Source: Limnephilus marmoratus (lineage: Eukaryota; Arthropoda; Insecta; Trichoptera; Limnephilidae). Taken from it: DNA of 64,000 nucleotides. The DNA lies in assembly GCA_917880885.1 (NCBI GenBank), contig OU862908.1, positions 53,837,819 through 53,901,818 on the forward strand, in the 5' to 3' direction. Below, in pieces: positions 11,762-23,007 of the stretch; position 1 is the first letter of the stretch; each line of letters opens with the position of its first letter. The notes under the pieces are model-generated. The model was not told the origin of the DNA and ran no database searches. It was given only the letters and a program-made list of their open reading frames with translations. A program made the translations under genes and the position numbers.

Positions 11762-12049
11762 AATTTGGGAGGCGGAAGTGGGTACCGTTTATTGGATAAC
11801 CAACACCTCTGCCATAGGTCACCCCAAGTGGTTCGCTACGTTTGGTGATTTAGCAGGGGTGCCCGGGTTCATGGGGTGAGGTTTGTCTAGGTTTTGGAGG
11901 CGGGTGACCAGGACATACTGAACCCCAGATTCCTACCCTCTCCTTCCTTTCCTTAAAAAACCCTCCACACAGCATCCGCAAAGATGACATAGACCCTGAG
12001 GGAGATTATTTTCCTCAAGACCTCTTGTGTGGAGCTCGTGTAAAAAAAA
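11762..12049 (+). mobile_element. SINE-A copy, short form
   Basis: It runs from CAATTTGGGAGGCGG through GGTTCGCTACGTTTGG, with the central block missing, to CTCCACACAGCATCC and GTGGAGCTCGTGT, and ends in a nine-A tail at 12042-12050. It is in the opposite orientation to the preceding copies. Confidence 0.8.
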
Positions 12050-12059
12050 AACACGTTGA

Positions 12060-12370
12060 CCGATTCGTGGATCGACACACAAATGTGACCATTCTGGAAG
12101 AGCTAGGCATACTCAATTAATAGGTTTTCAACTATCTGCCTACATCGTATCTTAAAATACTTTGGACACATTGCTCGCCAATTGAGGACTCTAACTTGAA
12201 GAAACTCAGTCACTGGCAAAGTAAAAGGCAGAAGAAGCAGAGGATGGTCACCAATGCGCTGGAGTCACCAAGTATCATTGGCGTCTGGTACGTCGGTGTC
12301 CGTAGCTCTCTGAGCAGAGCAGGACCGCGAGGAGTGGAATAACCTTGTTCACCATTGAAACTGAAGTATG
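12060..12370 (+). pseudogene. LINE reverse transcriptase C-terminal relic
   Basis: One plus frame reads I-L-K-Y-F-G-H-I-A-R, then T-G-K-V-K-G-R-R-S-R-G, then S-V-S-V-A-L-(stop)-A-E-Q-D-R-E-E-W. This is the C-terminal signature of a common insect RTE/R1-like LINE lineage. At least three in-frame stops show decay. It follows directly on the SINE-A poly-A tail. Confidence 0.65.
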
Positions 12371-12889
12371 GGTCATAATTCTCAGTAATAAGGAACCGAC
12401 TTGAGAAGAAGACTCCTCAAGACAATTATTTATACTTACTAACAAAATTACTCCCTTAGGAAATTGAGTGAGTATTTTAGCGCCACCATGCATAATATGT
12501 TAGTGGCATGTATAGAGTGTGAACTTGTGACAATTTACTTAATTTTATAACGATTTTTCGAAACGCGTGCATGCGATCATCAAAGTGATTAATCTAATTT
12601 CACTTTGTAAAACACCACTTTTTACAAAGTGTGTTTTTTCATTTAATATATAATGTCACACCACAAAGTGTTTCCTTCCTTCGATAAAATAATCTAATTT
12701 CATTTCGTTAGGGCGTAGTTATTAATACTGGACACAGATAATACTTGGAAATATTTAGTTCGGAGCTAAACTAAATTATTTTTAAACTTTCTAAAAATTA
12801 TTTCCCGAGAAATGGCTTCCATTCGGTGCATAAGAAAATTTTATCGAAAAATTCATTCAATCAAATGTCCATGAATAGATTACAGGTCA
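12371..12889. other. Unassigned AT-rich region with one hairpin
   Basis: The only structure seen is a perfect 10-bp stem ACTTTGTAAA/TTTACAAAGT around 12601-12630. Function unknown. Confidence 0.45.
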
Positions 12890-13036
12890 GATACGTTTTA
12901 AGATTTTCACGGCCAAAAGTATTTTCGTTATTAGTTTTTGGGGTGTTATGTCGTGTTGCGCTACCTCCTTCTTTAGCTCGACTAGCGTAAGGAGGTAGTG
13001 CAACACGGCATAACCCCAAAAACCCCAAAAGCGGAG
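12890..13036. mobile_element. FB1 foldback element, copy 1
   Basis: Two arms carrying GGGGTGTTATG, CGTGTTGCGCTACC and their complement face each other around a short centre (about 12980-12990). The left flank, TACGTTTTAAGATTTTCACG and following, is shared with the copies at 28659 and 57417. The centre that holds the hammerhead-like motif in copy 57417 is deleted here. Confidence 0.7.
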
Positions 13037-13276
13037 ATTACAGGTCGTTATGCTCCCTTATAAGCCCATCCTTGTAATTGGGAATGGGGTAAAATCATCT
13101 GCCCTATGAAAACACCATTACATTTTTCTCATATTTAGTCGAAATCAAAATGGTTTTTGAGCTCCAATGTGTTAACGCTTCGAATATTCGAATGTACGTT
13201 AATAAAACTTTATCTTAGTGTTGGAAAATCGTGAACTAAATACGAGTATATGCTAGCATCATTATAATCATCATTG

Positions 13277-13284
13277 GGCTAAAT
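13277..13284. repeat. 8-bp target duplication (left) of the hAT at 13285-15014
   Basis: GGCTAAAT is repeated exactly at 15015-15022, as expected for hAT insertion. Confidence 0.9.
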
Positions 13285-14494
13285 CAGCGGTTACCAACCT
13301 TTTTGAGCCTGCGTACCCCTTACTCTTAATAAAAATTTGTTGTACCCCATTCCCTCCAATTATCTTGTGTTCGCGTGTAATGAAAAACAAGTTCATTTGA
13401 AATTTTGTTATCATTATTACATGAATTTAACAATCAAGTCACATAAAAACTATTAAGGCGGTATACAACCCTAATAATTTTTGTTTGCTCAAAACTCACA
13501 TTTTAATAATTTACAGCGAATTTGTAAATATAATAACTTTTTTTCCTTGCCGCACAAGGAATGCGAGTTATTTACATTTTAGATAAATAAAACAGTACCT
13601 TATCATTAACATATTTTACGTACAACGATTTTAAAACTTTATAACCCGTTTTTTCAACTATAAAGTTAGCGGTAAGCACCAGATTTTATTTTTCTAGACG
13701 ATGAATTAATAACTTCGGGAGGACAAGATGGAGACACATTTTAAATATTTGTAGCACGTTCTTCAGAATTAATTAAAATGAAAGCTAGGGTGAATTCGAC
13801 CGTACGTTTGTACAATACGCCGTGCAGCCGCGTATATTTGTTTACACGCTTTCTTCACTTACGTCGTTAAGATGCCCACATTATTTTCCTTCTTCTTTTT
13901 TTCTTTGATACGGCAAATTTGAAAGTAGGTCCGTCCAATAAACGGGTCGCGAGTCGCAATTTGTATACACGGCTTCTTTACTTACGACTTTAAGATTCTG
14001 AATATATTTTAGGGTGTATTGTCGTCTTAATGCAATTTTATACAGAGTATAACTCGGGCATTTTTAACTAGTGATTCTAAAAGCGAAATTGAACAAATTT
14101 TGTTCCACGTATTTTTATTTCGACGAAAAAAAATTGGTGCTCTCCATGCACAACTCCAAACTCAGTAAGTATGTTGAGAGGATGAATTTTTTTAACCTCA
14201 AATCATTTTGTAATTGAAAAAGAGTTTTGTATCAGTAGTTAAAATATTAATTTACATACGTCCTTACCCATGTAAAACAAAATAAAATAATAAAATCCTG
14301 CATAATCTAACTCCGTAAATAGATTTGATAGGATTTACTACTTTTCTTCATCTCTTACTACATATATAAGATAACTCTCTTTATGGGATTTACCCACACT
14401 TTCAATCATCTTTCTGTTTTAATCGAATTCAAATTAATATGTGTTTAACCTTAAATACTCTTATGATATTCTTAAATATTATTATACATGATAT

Positions 14495-14607
14495 CCATTT
14501 ACGTACCTCTACGCCTGTCTCGACACAGGTATATCCTAGTGAGACAGGCATTGAAAAATATAATGTAAACCTGCCTTATGTAGATAAATAAATAAATAAA
14601 TAAAATC
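14495..14607 (+). mobile_element. Retroelement 3' tail inside the hAT
   Basis: A short stem (GTCTCGACAC...GTGAGAC) and AACCTGCCTTATGTAGA lead into an ATAA-type microsatellite at 14585-14602. This is the usual look of an insect LINE or SINE 3' end. The upstream part of the element is not distinguishable. Confidence 0.5.
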
Positions 14608-14643
14608 CCGATTTCATATTATACTCTGTGAAATCAATTGTAA

Positions 14644-15014
14644 CATATGGTTTTCAACCTGTGGTACTCCTGGGGGGAGGCTAAGCAAAAATGGGGGTAC
14701 GCAATATTGTGACACGAATGAAGTTTTAAAAGTCAGCTCTACCTGTGTGAAATTAAGCCAAACTTTGTAAAACTTTGCTCTTCAAAGCAAGCTCAAGGGT
14801 CACAATGACTGTAAAATTGTTGGTATAAACAATGGTACCAACAATGGTAACATATGTTGAGCTTGTTTTGAAGAGCAAAGTTTTACAAAATTTGGCTTAA
14901 TTTCACTTAGGTAGATCTGACTTTTAGAACTTCATTCGTGTCACAATATTGCGTACCCCCATTTTTGCTTCGCGTACCCCCTGGAGTACGCTTACCACAG
15001 GTTGAAAACCACTG
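14644..15014. repeat. Foldback of about 150-bp arms at the right end of the hAT
   Basis: 14644-14796 is the reverse complement, with substitutions, of 14857-15014. Each arm holds a full hAT-like terminal sequence (GGTTTTCAACCTGTGGTA) and GCGTACCCCC. The inner end has no matching 8-bp target duplication, while the outer pair does, so this is a duplicated and inverted end of one element and not a separate insertion. Confidence 0.8.
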
Positions 15015-15022
15015 GGCTAAAT

Positions 15023-15916
15023 AGTAAACTAATTTCCAATATTTCGGATAGCATTAGTGAGTCCATCATCGGGACAGATCTGTAATCCAACACATGTGTA
15101 ATCCAACACATGTGTAACATAATGGTGGCAGTTTATGATGAAAGTATTGAAGTATTAAATGTTATTTAAATAGAGCCATTTTCAATAACAGCATTAAAAT
15201 GAAGAATAATTACACATAATTTTACATTATATGCATCTGCCATAATGAAAATGGAACCTGCGAACATGATTATTTTTATATTTTACGTACGTTACTGCCG
15301 TGCTTAATTATTTGTTTTAACTCTCTGGGCACATTTACATCTGGCACCTGGTGCTACAAATCGTTGTACACGTATTATACTCGTAAGTACCAGAGTTTTC
15401 TCAATGAAATTATTCGCTTAGATAAAATAATATTTTTACAAAAACATGCAATCTTTCACAAAATTAATAATTAACTGACTTAGTATAAATTCTAAGTACA
15501 TTTTCCGCCATTGATCCAGTCCAGTAAATTATTATCAATACATTTCAGCTTAACGATAGTTAGAAAAACGTACAAGTACTTATTTTCTTATCTAGTATCC
15601 ACTGATTTCTTCGGACTCTCTTTATTACATTTCCGAGCTTTGATGGCGTCCTGAAAAGCAATTTAACCTAAAGCGCGTTGAATGTAATTTGATTACAGAC
15701 GCCTTTTATTAAGCCAAACGTCCCTTTTCTGATTGAATTATAAAATAGTTCCCGATTAAATTTAACCCTTCGTATAAATAACCTATAGTTATTGTTTATA
15801 TTTGAGGATAACCTCAACATTTATTATAGATTTTCCAAATATTTAACTATTTCCATTCACACAACTAATATAATTACACTTTTGAATGTAGCTATAACTT
15901 TATGGTTATCCATTAT
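15023..15916. other. Unassigned AT-rich region
   Basis: No gene or repeat recognised. One small direct repeat of about 18 bp containing CACATGTGTAA occurs at 15085-15120. Confidence 0.45.
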
Positions 15917-16171
15917 AGATAAGTGAAACAATTTAACTTTATTTGAACCACTTTTATATTTGAGTAAATCCGACCGGTTTCAGAACTCCCTTCTAATATT
16001 AAACCAGCTTTTTATACAAGAAATAATATCGGTAATTTTTTGAGAAATGCTAAAGATAAAGACCATAAATTGACTAATTCCGGAATAATATATAAACTCA
16101 AATGTAACGATTGTCCCTCATTTTATATCGGAAAAACAACTCGTAATTTTGAAATCAGAATCAAAGAACAT

Positions 16172-16174
16172 TTA
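16172..16174. repeat. TTA target duplication (left) of the Harbinger insert
   Basis: TTA recurs at 16931-16933. The paralogous copy near 60215-60240 has a single uninterrupted site, which confirms the boundaries. Confidence 0.85.
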
Positions 16175-16325
16175 GAGTCCGCGCAGACAGCTAAGCGTTC
16201 AGCGTTCAGCGTTCACTGGCGTTCACCTAGCGTTCGTCCGGTTGCGTTCTGCGCGAGTTCTAACACACACAGTACACGGTCAAATATTCTGCGTTCCATT
16301 TTTCCAAAAAACTTGTACGTGAAAC

Positions 16326-16502
16326 ATGTATTTTGATAGTTCGTCTTCAGAAGACAATGCATTGCTTTTGTTGATTTAGAAGAGTCTAAAAAAAAAAGAA
16401 AACACTGGGTGCATCCGATTAACATTGAGCGAAATGAAAAAGGAGAGTTCTGTATTCTTTTTCCTGAATTACTTAAAGATGAAGAACGATTTTTTTTTTA
16501 TT
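16326..16502 (+). pseudogene. Harbinger transposase N-terminal remnant
   Basis: The frame opens with an ATG at 16326 and reads D-S-S-S-S-E-D, then, after one TAG at 16377, K-R-K-H-W-V-H-P-I-N and E-K-G-E-F with L-F-P-E-L. The K-H-W-V-H-P-I signature is typical of the N-terminus of animal Harbinger/HARBI1-like nucleases. The DDE catalytic part is missing, so this is a dead stub. Confidence 0.75.
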
Positions 16503-16668
16503 TAATAATAATAATAATAACGTTTTTAAGCGCAGTTTGGTGTCATTTCACTGCAAGTGCTTTACTTCCGAATGTAAAAGAGTAGCTTTGATGAATTGCA
16601 TAATTATGTAAAAAAAAATTAATAAATATATTTATAAAATAATAAATATAATTATATTTTTATAATTA

Positions 16669-16743
16669 TATAGTCTGTGTCACTAAGGTTATATAAAAAC
16701 TGCCTTCCGTTACTAAATCAATTAATTTTTGGGTGTCAGTCAT
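16669..16743 (-). pseudogene. Possible MADF-protein N-terminus of the same Harbinger element
   Basis: The minus frame reads M-T-D-T-Q-K-L-I-D-L-V and stops soon after. MADF domains often begin with a K-L-I-x-L-V helix, and Harbinger elements usually encode a Myb/MADF-type partner protein. Only about 25 residues remain, so the call is tentative. Confidence 0.4.
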
Positions 16744-17258
16744 CTTGCGAGCGAGGCGTTCCACGAGTTCTTTGTAATTCTGACAATAGAACGCAAGAAC
16801 GCAAGCGTTCACACTGACCGGAGCGGTCTGACTGCCGCTGTGTCTGCGCGACGCTATAGTGGTCAACTACTTACAAAGAACGCGGAACGCAGAATGCTGA
16901 ACGCGGAACGCTTGCTGTCTGCGCGGGCTCTTAAGGTGCCTTAATAAGAATAATTTCGCGTTCGCTAACCATATCATTGAAAATAACCATAGTTTTTAAA
17001 AATACGGGGATAAATATTTATCATATTACGCATAAAGGAAAACGTTTAGATAACTTAGAAGCCTTGGAAATAAAAAAATCCCTTAAAAATGATGAATCTA
17101 TTATCAACAAACAAAAAATATTGTCTTATAGCCCAATCATGGATATGTTCATCTACCCACCCACTCTTCATTAATACCTAGCAACGGCTCCATCCCTACC
17201 ATAATAATACATTGTTCCCATCCATATTTCAAAACTGTCAAATCAGTATACATTTGCC

Positions 17259-17290
17259 CTGAAGAAGGGACGGTCGTTCTGAAACCGGTC
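17259..17290 (+). ncRNA. Hammerhead-like motif in Penelope terminal repeat (degenerate)
   Basis: CTGAAGA at 17259-17265, a helix-II hairpin (GGGAC with GTTCT), GAAA at 17281-17284 and a minimal helix III (ACC/GGT) before C17290 give the hammerhead order. Helix I is weak: only one clear pair. It is probably a decayed copy of the ribozyme known from Penelope-like elements. Confidence 0.45.
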
Positions 17291-17347
17291 GAATTTACTC
17301 AAATATAAAAATGGTTCAAACAAAGTTAAATTGTTTCATTTATCTTT

Positions 17348-20300
17348 AATATAATTACATTATTCTAGAAAATGTTTGTAGCACAAGTAAAGGCGAACAT
17401 TCCCGGGTTACGAACAACCTTACAATATTGGAAAACTTGTACTAGGTTTGATGAAAAATACACACACAAGCAAATAAATATACCTGCACAAGTTGTTCGG
17501 TAAAACTTTCTCCTCGAATGCAAGAATTCACTAGAAATTGAAACTTGTAATGAAAACAAATTATCGTAATTTATTTCATCTCAAGAAAAAAGTTTTGTAT
17601 TTTCTGAAGCACATTTATTAAGAAAAACATCCCCTCAAGGATTCCAGACTAAAATATCTGGAAAATCCAATCATTCTCAAAGCTTTCAATTTTAGAACCA
17701 GCAGGAAGCCTTCTTCGGTCTGATTTTTCGAATCCAAATTGTCTCAAATGAAAATATGGCTCGCGTTTTTCTGAAAACGAATTTCTTCTGTGCTGTGAGT
17801 ACAATACATCATCGCAATATTCCAACATTACCTTGATTCAAAATCGATATTTGAAATGGCCTGCTAAATCGAGTTTCCAGGAAGTATTTTTCTCGTCCGA
17901 GAACAGATTTCCCGGAAGAAATATCCAATACTGCACCATTTTTTTTCACAAAGCATTTTAAAAAGTATTTTAGTAGTTATTTCATGAGATTGTTTGAAAA
18001 AGCTTCTTAAAAAGATTCGCTCGTTAGTCTATTTATATTTTTATCTTCATTTAAAAATAATTTCACTTTTCAGTTATTAAGAATGGGACAAAAGTGCATT
18101 AGAAATATGTATTTTACATTTTTATGAAATACCTTCAATACACATTATCACTTTTAAGATTGAAAGCTAAATGCCTTTTGCTTAAACGTTTTTAACGTAA
18201 TTTGAAAAATTGTAACAGTTGAGCTGTTAATAGCAATGATATTAATAATATCATTAGTATTGATTAAAATAATATGGTTAATTTTTTTTCATCCTTTTCT
18301 TGCATTCGTTCATAACAGTAGTCAAATTAGTTCAAAAATAAAAGTATACATAAAACCAAAAAACAAAACTGCTTTAATAAAAATAAATGCATTTATTAGT
18401 TTCAAAATAGCAGTTTAATTATTATTTATTTGCTGTTTTATTGAAACGTAATACGTAATGAAATTAAAAATTTCACGGAGATAAACATTTTTGAAAACAA
18501 CAACAAATATGTCAAAGTGAAAAACTAGAAGAAGGAATTATAAAAAAAATATGAAGTAACAATAACAAATCCTATCGTCAACAAACATGAAGATGTGGAA
18601 ATCAACAAATATGGAGATGAAGAAATTAACAAACATAAAGATGAGGAAATCATGATATAACACCAACACAACTATTTACAGTCCGCCTCAGAACAGGAAT
18701 CCCTAATGAGGAGGACTGTGAATAAACTAATTTACTTCGTTTTTTTATATAAGCATTAATATAAATTAAAGATTAAAACTAAAATGCCTCAAAAGCATTT
18801 CGGGGCATGTAATAATTTAATATAGTTTATAAAGGTTTACTTTGTACAGATACAATATTTTACAGTAGAGATAAGAAATGCGATCGTTAAACCAACATCT
18901 CCTTTTAAAGGCAACGTAAGAGCCAAATGACGAACGGACTAGCACACATTGTTCAATTGTTCGTGTACGTCGAGAAGAGAAAAGAAGAAGAGAGCCAGTT
19001 TGCAGGTCACGAAATCAAGCCATACCATACCCGTTGGCAAGCCAGTATTGCATGGACAACGTTATGGTCGACCCGGAGAAGCTGAAGAGAAAGATTGCTC
19101 AGAACAAAACACAAAATCGTTTGACAGATATTAACTAGTTACAGGAGAATTGTAGGTATGGCCACTGAAAAAAGAGATAAATGCACTATATCATATCATT
19201 TTACCGTCTTTGCATCCGTAAGTTTTAAAACGATAGTCTAAGCCTTCTCTATTCCGCTACGTAGTATCCAGTTGTTTTATAATGCACAAAAGAAATAAGA
19301 ATTCCCTAGCCATATATTCTTTTCACATTCACAAGATACATAAAAATAGTATTTGCGTATTTAATAAAACGAAGCTTTGCCTGCGTTCCCGTCTAATAAA
19401 AAGTACACAGGGAAAATATAAAAATACTGACGCTTTTTTTAAACCAAATATTTTCTTATTGCTAGAGCGTAGATAGTTGAGTACACAGCAGTTTCGACTT
19501 TTTACTTTATCTCTCGAGACTTGGAAGAATTATATTGTCTTCTTTAAAGCTTCCTGACTCAGTCTCTTTTGAATTTACCTAATGGGTAAACAAGTAAAGA
19601 GTCTAAAGGCTGAGGAATAAATATCAAAAAATTTCCATAAATTTCATGATAACTTGAACTGTATTTGTATCGAGCGCCCTAGATAAACCAAATTTCCCTT
19701 ATAAACCCGTATCATCTTCTATCCCAAAGGTTTTTCATAAAACCCTCATCTAACCCCATTATTCATGAATTTAAAATCAATGAAATTTCCATAGGGAAAA
19801 GTTCTTCCGTAACCTTTGTAACCAAAGCATACATGAACGTTTAGAATTCTCTCAATGTCTGAAATTTCTGACTCCTTTATTCCCCCTTTGACATCGGTCA
19901 AACAAACTTAATGTATTACATTCCACCATTGGTGATGGATAACCGGTGCATGATATAAAACCATCCCCGATATAATAGTTTTACTTAATGTTTTAGCCAC
20001 GGAGAAATGAACATTCAATTCGTTCTGCTTATTTTCTCATTACATTACATGTAACCCTAATATACCGTGATAATGAGAAAACTTCCAACCTTCTAGGTGA
20101 AGTCAGATACTTACGTATAATTTAACATTGTATATTTGTGGGGAAAAACGTGAGGGTAGTTTAACCTTTTTTTAAGCACCTTAATTTGAAACAGATACTT
20201 ACTCTGTATGTGCCGATCCCTTTTCTCCGAGAATCAAGACTTTTTTATAGCAGTTTATCCATGCAAAAAATCGAAAGATTAATTTACATTTTCTTAACAA

Positions 20301-20785
20301 AAGGGTTCATTTGAATAATTGATCCACATATATATATATATTGATTTCTTGTCATAAAGTATATAGCCGAGATTAACCATGTTTCTTGAACATGTGTGAT
20401 ACCTTTGGGTATATAAGCATAATTATTATGATTGGTTGATATTCTTCTCAGTTCTATAGAAGGCACCTACAAATTTACGGAAAAAGATTTACGGTTAAAT
20501 ATTATTCTAGTGTATAACATCGAGTCTGGAAATAATATTTTCAGCGTCAAAATGTAGGCAGGTCCCAACGTCACAAGATGGATCATCTAAAATGACGCGT
20601 AGACGTGGCGCTTTAACAGTTTTACCTCCATGAAAACCATTTCTCAGAAAGAAAATTACGAGAAGCAGGTACTTTCTACAAATTTTGTTGAAAAAAAACC
20701 ACATGGTAACAAAAATAAAAGCTGGCTCTTCAAATAGTGACAGCTTTATTTTCAATGTTTTGTAAAAAAAAAGAGTGTGTAATTC
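17348..20785. other. Unassigned AT-rich region
   Basis: No gene recognised. It contains three imperfect 23-bp units with AACAAACATGAAGATG at 18581-18655, a 12-bp stem (CAGTCCGCCTCA with TGAGGAGGACTG) at 18678-18718, and a short TA run at 20328-20342. A 156-codon minus open frame at 20507-20977 overlaps the M1 copy that follows and shows no known domain. Confidence 0.4.
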
Positions 20786-21118
20786 AGACGCGATAGAAGT
20801 GAAACCAGAAAGTTGCTTTCTTTTCTTTTGCCTGTTTATTTTAAAGTGGTTTGAAGATTGGATAATGATTTCACAAAAATAAAAATGCTTTTTCTTTGGA
20901 TTTCGGAGGAATTCGAAACTCAGTTCGCTTGATGTCTGTTTCTCTGGCCGCTGAGACTTGGCAGGCGTCTTGCCCACTGCGTTATGGGAGGCACGCGCCG
21001 ATGTGCGAATTTACCGCATTATATTAGAACCGAGTATTTGTGTAGAACTGAGTTGTGTCGCATTTCCGTTTCATCCGAATTCCGAAAAAAGTTTCACTTC
21101 AATTATTTCTCAGCTTAA
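20786..21118 (-). mobile_element. M1 short interspersed element, copy
   Basis: It starts with the family end CGCGATAGAAGTGAAACC and finishes with TTTCATCCGAATTCCG and AGTTTCACTTC. The two ends form short inverted GAAGYGAAAC repeats. The middle differs from other M1 copies. It is probably a non-autonomous DNA element, but no target duplication was found. Confidence 0.55.
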
Positions 21119-21194
21119 GATTTTTTCATCTGTAATAAATATTTTGTTTAACAAAAGTTGAAATTACCGTGTTTATTATTGGAATAACGAGTAA

Positions 21195-21370
21195 ATTTTG
21201 ATTGGTAAAATGTGTGATGTGGTCTCTCTGTTTCCTCCCACCTATAACAAAGGTGTCAAGACCTTGAAAACCAATCATCTAAAATACTCTCCTTACACCA
21301 TCTTAAAATATGACACAGGCTCTATGGAATATTATTTCTCTGAGGGTCTTCTGTGTGGAGTTACTATAAT
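21195..21370 (+). pseudogene. LINE C-terminus with the SINE-A-type 3' tail
   Basis: The plus frame reads F-P-P-T-Y-N-K-G-V-K-T-L-K-T, matching F-P-P-S-Y-N-M-G-L-F-K-T in the LINE at 41281-42512. It is followed without a break by the tail ending CTTCTGTGTGGAG that SINE-A copies carry. This second copy shows that the tail belongs to the LINE and is not a SINE inserted by chance beside it. Confidence 0.65.
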
Positions 21371-23007
21371 AACTAACTTTTCGAGAGGAAGCGTAAAAAA
21401 CATACACCTGCTACCAAAGCAGTGTTAAATGAACCTTTCCAATCAACTGACTGACCAATCCCACGAAAAAACACTCATCCAGGGAAATAAATAAAAGTTG
21501 TAATGTAATGAATGGGCTTTCGTGCATTGAAAAATTCATCACAAATCGTTGTGATTGATCTCTACGTGAGTGCTGTTATAAAACGTCGATTACCGTGGAG
21601 TTGATTACTGCTTATTCCCAGAGGATTTAAAATCGATATTGAAGAGCTTTAAAATCTTTAATATATTATATTTGGTAAAGTCAAAGAGATTTTCATTAAA
21701 ATTAGTGAATTTTAGCTCCTTTCTTTTTGTAAGCAGGAGCCTTGTTCAGGTTCACTGCCAACAAATTGTTATCATTTTAAAGATTTAGTTATCTGTCCGC
21801 GTACAGAAATGACAAAAGGTAAGAGTTTACATATTATTTGGTAGGAAAGGGAAACACTTCGAAGAATATACAGATATGTTATAAACATACCATTTAAAAG
21901 GTAATGAATAATTCAAATCGAAGAATTTGGTATTTCAGGTAGATTCTTTAAATGGATTCTGAACTTTCTTTGTTGCCATCCGGTTGGCACGTTCTAGAAA
22001 TTTCTGTCTATAAAGTCCTTTTATCGCATGCCCCTTTCTATATTATTTATTTAGATATATATTTAAGTAGTTGATAGTCCAGTGGGAAAAATACTCATTT
22101 GCGGAGCAAGTTTGATTCCCTCTGTTTGCTACCAACTCATCTTATTTTATAACAAAATTCTGCCTCTGCAGCGGACGGTTTTTATAATTATTTTTTTTTT
22201 ATAAAAAAGTTATTATTTATGATCTTAAAGCGAAGGCGTGAAATATGATATCAAATCCCTCTAAGGGTGATAAAACAACGAAAAGACGATAAAACGAAAA
22301 TCAAATCAGGTTTACGTGGGCTTTCTTTCTTGGAAATTATTATTTTAAACACTCGCAAAAAAAGATTAAATATTTTATTTTCGATGCATATTTAAAAAAA
22401 ATGATATTTTCGTAAATCATTCGAAACTAAGATGAAAAAAGCAATAAGTACGGACAATAGGTTATGGAGATATCATTTTTGTTTTGTGAAATAAATGTTC
22501 AAGTTCCTTCGATGATTAAAATATTTTCATTTTAAGATTTTCTGTTTTATTTTATGTGAAATGAGAGAGCTTTGTCAAGAAGGAATATCAATTTACCGAA
22601 AAGGAATGATTGCTTTTGGAGGCTGCTATAATCCTGAGATATAAATACGTACTCCCATCCATTAACTAAACGTCCTCTAGGGACACCGTCGTTCAGGAAA
22701 TCTAATACCTTTCCAACCAGGCAATCAATACCTTAATCCCATCTCCAACGATCCCCCTTCCCCTTCGCGGACAGTGCAAACAAAATAATGATCCTTCTCC
22801 AATCGTCCGGCTGGAGTGTGAAGTGTATAGAACAATAGAACGAAGATCTGATACCGCTTGAAAATTGAGCGCAGTTGATTGGGTTTGAATAAAACGTTTC
22901 ATGAATAACATTTTGGGAAATCACCAAAAAAACAAATTGAATTTTTGTGAAAACATTTTTTTACTCCAATAATCTGACACTTTCGATTGGTGAAATTTTA
23001 ATTTATT
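21371..23007. other. Unassigned region with one tRNA-like stretch
   Basis: 22075-22150 resembles a decayed tRNA-type SINE head (TAGTCCAGTGGG and, downstream, AAGTTTGATTCCC as a B-box-like word). No cloverleaf could be built. The rest is AT-rich without recognisable features. Confidence 0.35.

Larger units (their letters stand above)
13285..15014. mobile_element. hAT-type transposon, non-autonomous
   Basis: The ends are CAGCGGTTACCAACC and, inverted, CAGTGGTTTTCAACC, the hAT (Charlie-like) terminal pattern. A perfect 8-bp target duplication GGCTAAAT flanks them. The 1730-bp interior shows no transposase domain that I can read. It contains a large foldback (14644-15014) and a foreign retroelement tail (14495-14607). 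A GTACCCC-rich subterminal stretch occurs at both ends. Confidence 0.85.
16175..16930. mobile_element. PIF/Harbinger-type element, internally deleted
   Basis: Terminal inverted repeats GAGTCCGCGCAGACAGC and GAGCCCGCGCAGACAGC are flanked by TTA, the 3-bp target duplication usual for PIF/Harbinger. GCGTTC words are repeated near both ends, as expected for transposase binding sites. The 756-bp copy keeps the start of a transposase frame from the left (16326) and the start of a probable MADF-type frame from the right (16743, minus). The middle of both frames is lost. Confidence 0.85.
16040..17173 (+). pseudogene. Penelope-type GIY-YIG endonuclease domain, interrupted
   Basis: 16040-16174 encodes G-I-I-Y-K-L-K-C-N-D-C-P-S-F-Y-I-G-K-T and R-N-F-E-I-R-I-K-E-H, which are the GIY and YIG strands, the CxxC finger half and the catalytic R of the family. 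The frame resumes after the insert at 16934 with N-H-I-I-E-N-N-H, the histidine half of the finger. After one frame change it ends with L-D-N-L-E-A-L-E-I-K-K-S-L and a stop at 17174. In live elements this domain nicks target DNA for retrotransposition. Here the insertion and the frame change inactivate it. Confidence 0.8.
15917..17347 (+). mobile_element. Penelope-like element relic with inverted terminal repeats
   Basis: The left end at 15917-15990 (AAACAATTTAAC, TTTGAACC, GACCGGTTTCAGAAC) is the reverse complement of the right end at 17272-17347. Between them is a Penelope-type GIY-YIG domain. Penelope-like elements carry such terminal repeats in direct or inverted orientation. The reverse-transcriptase part is missing. 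A Harbinger element at 16175-16930 splits the coding region. A second copy of the same family is at 59815-60400. Confidence 0.8.

Noticed and set aside
14644..15014. Independent foldback MITE inside the hAT
   Set aside because: The 8 bases left of 14644 do not match those after 15014, whereas the outer pair at 13277 and 15015 matches perfectly.
20507..20977. 156-codon minus frame as a host gene
   Set aside because: Part of it lies over an M1 element, it has no recognisable domain, and its residue content follows local AT bias.
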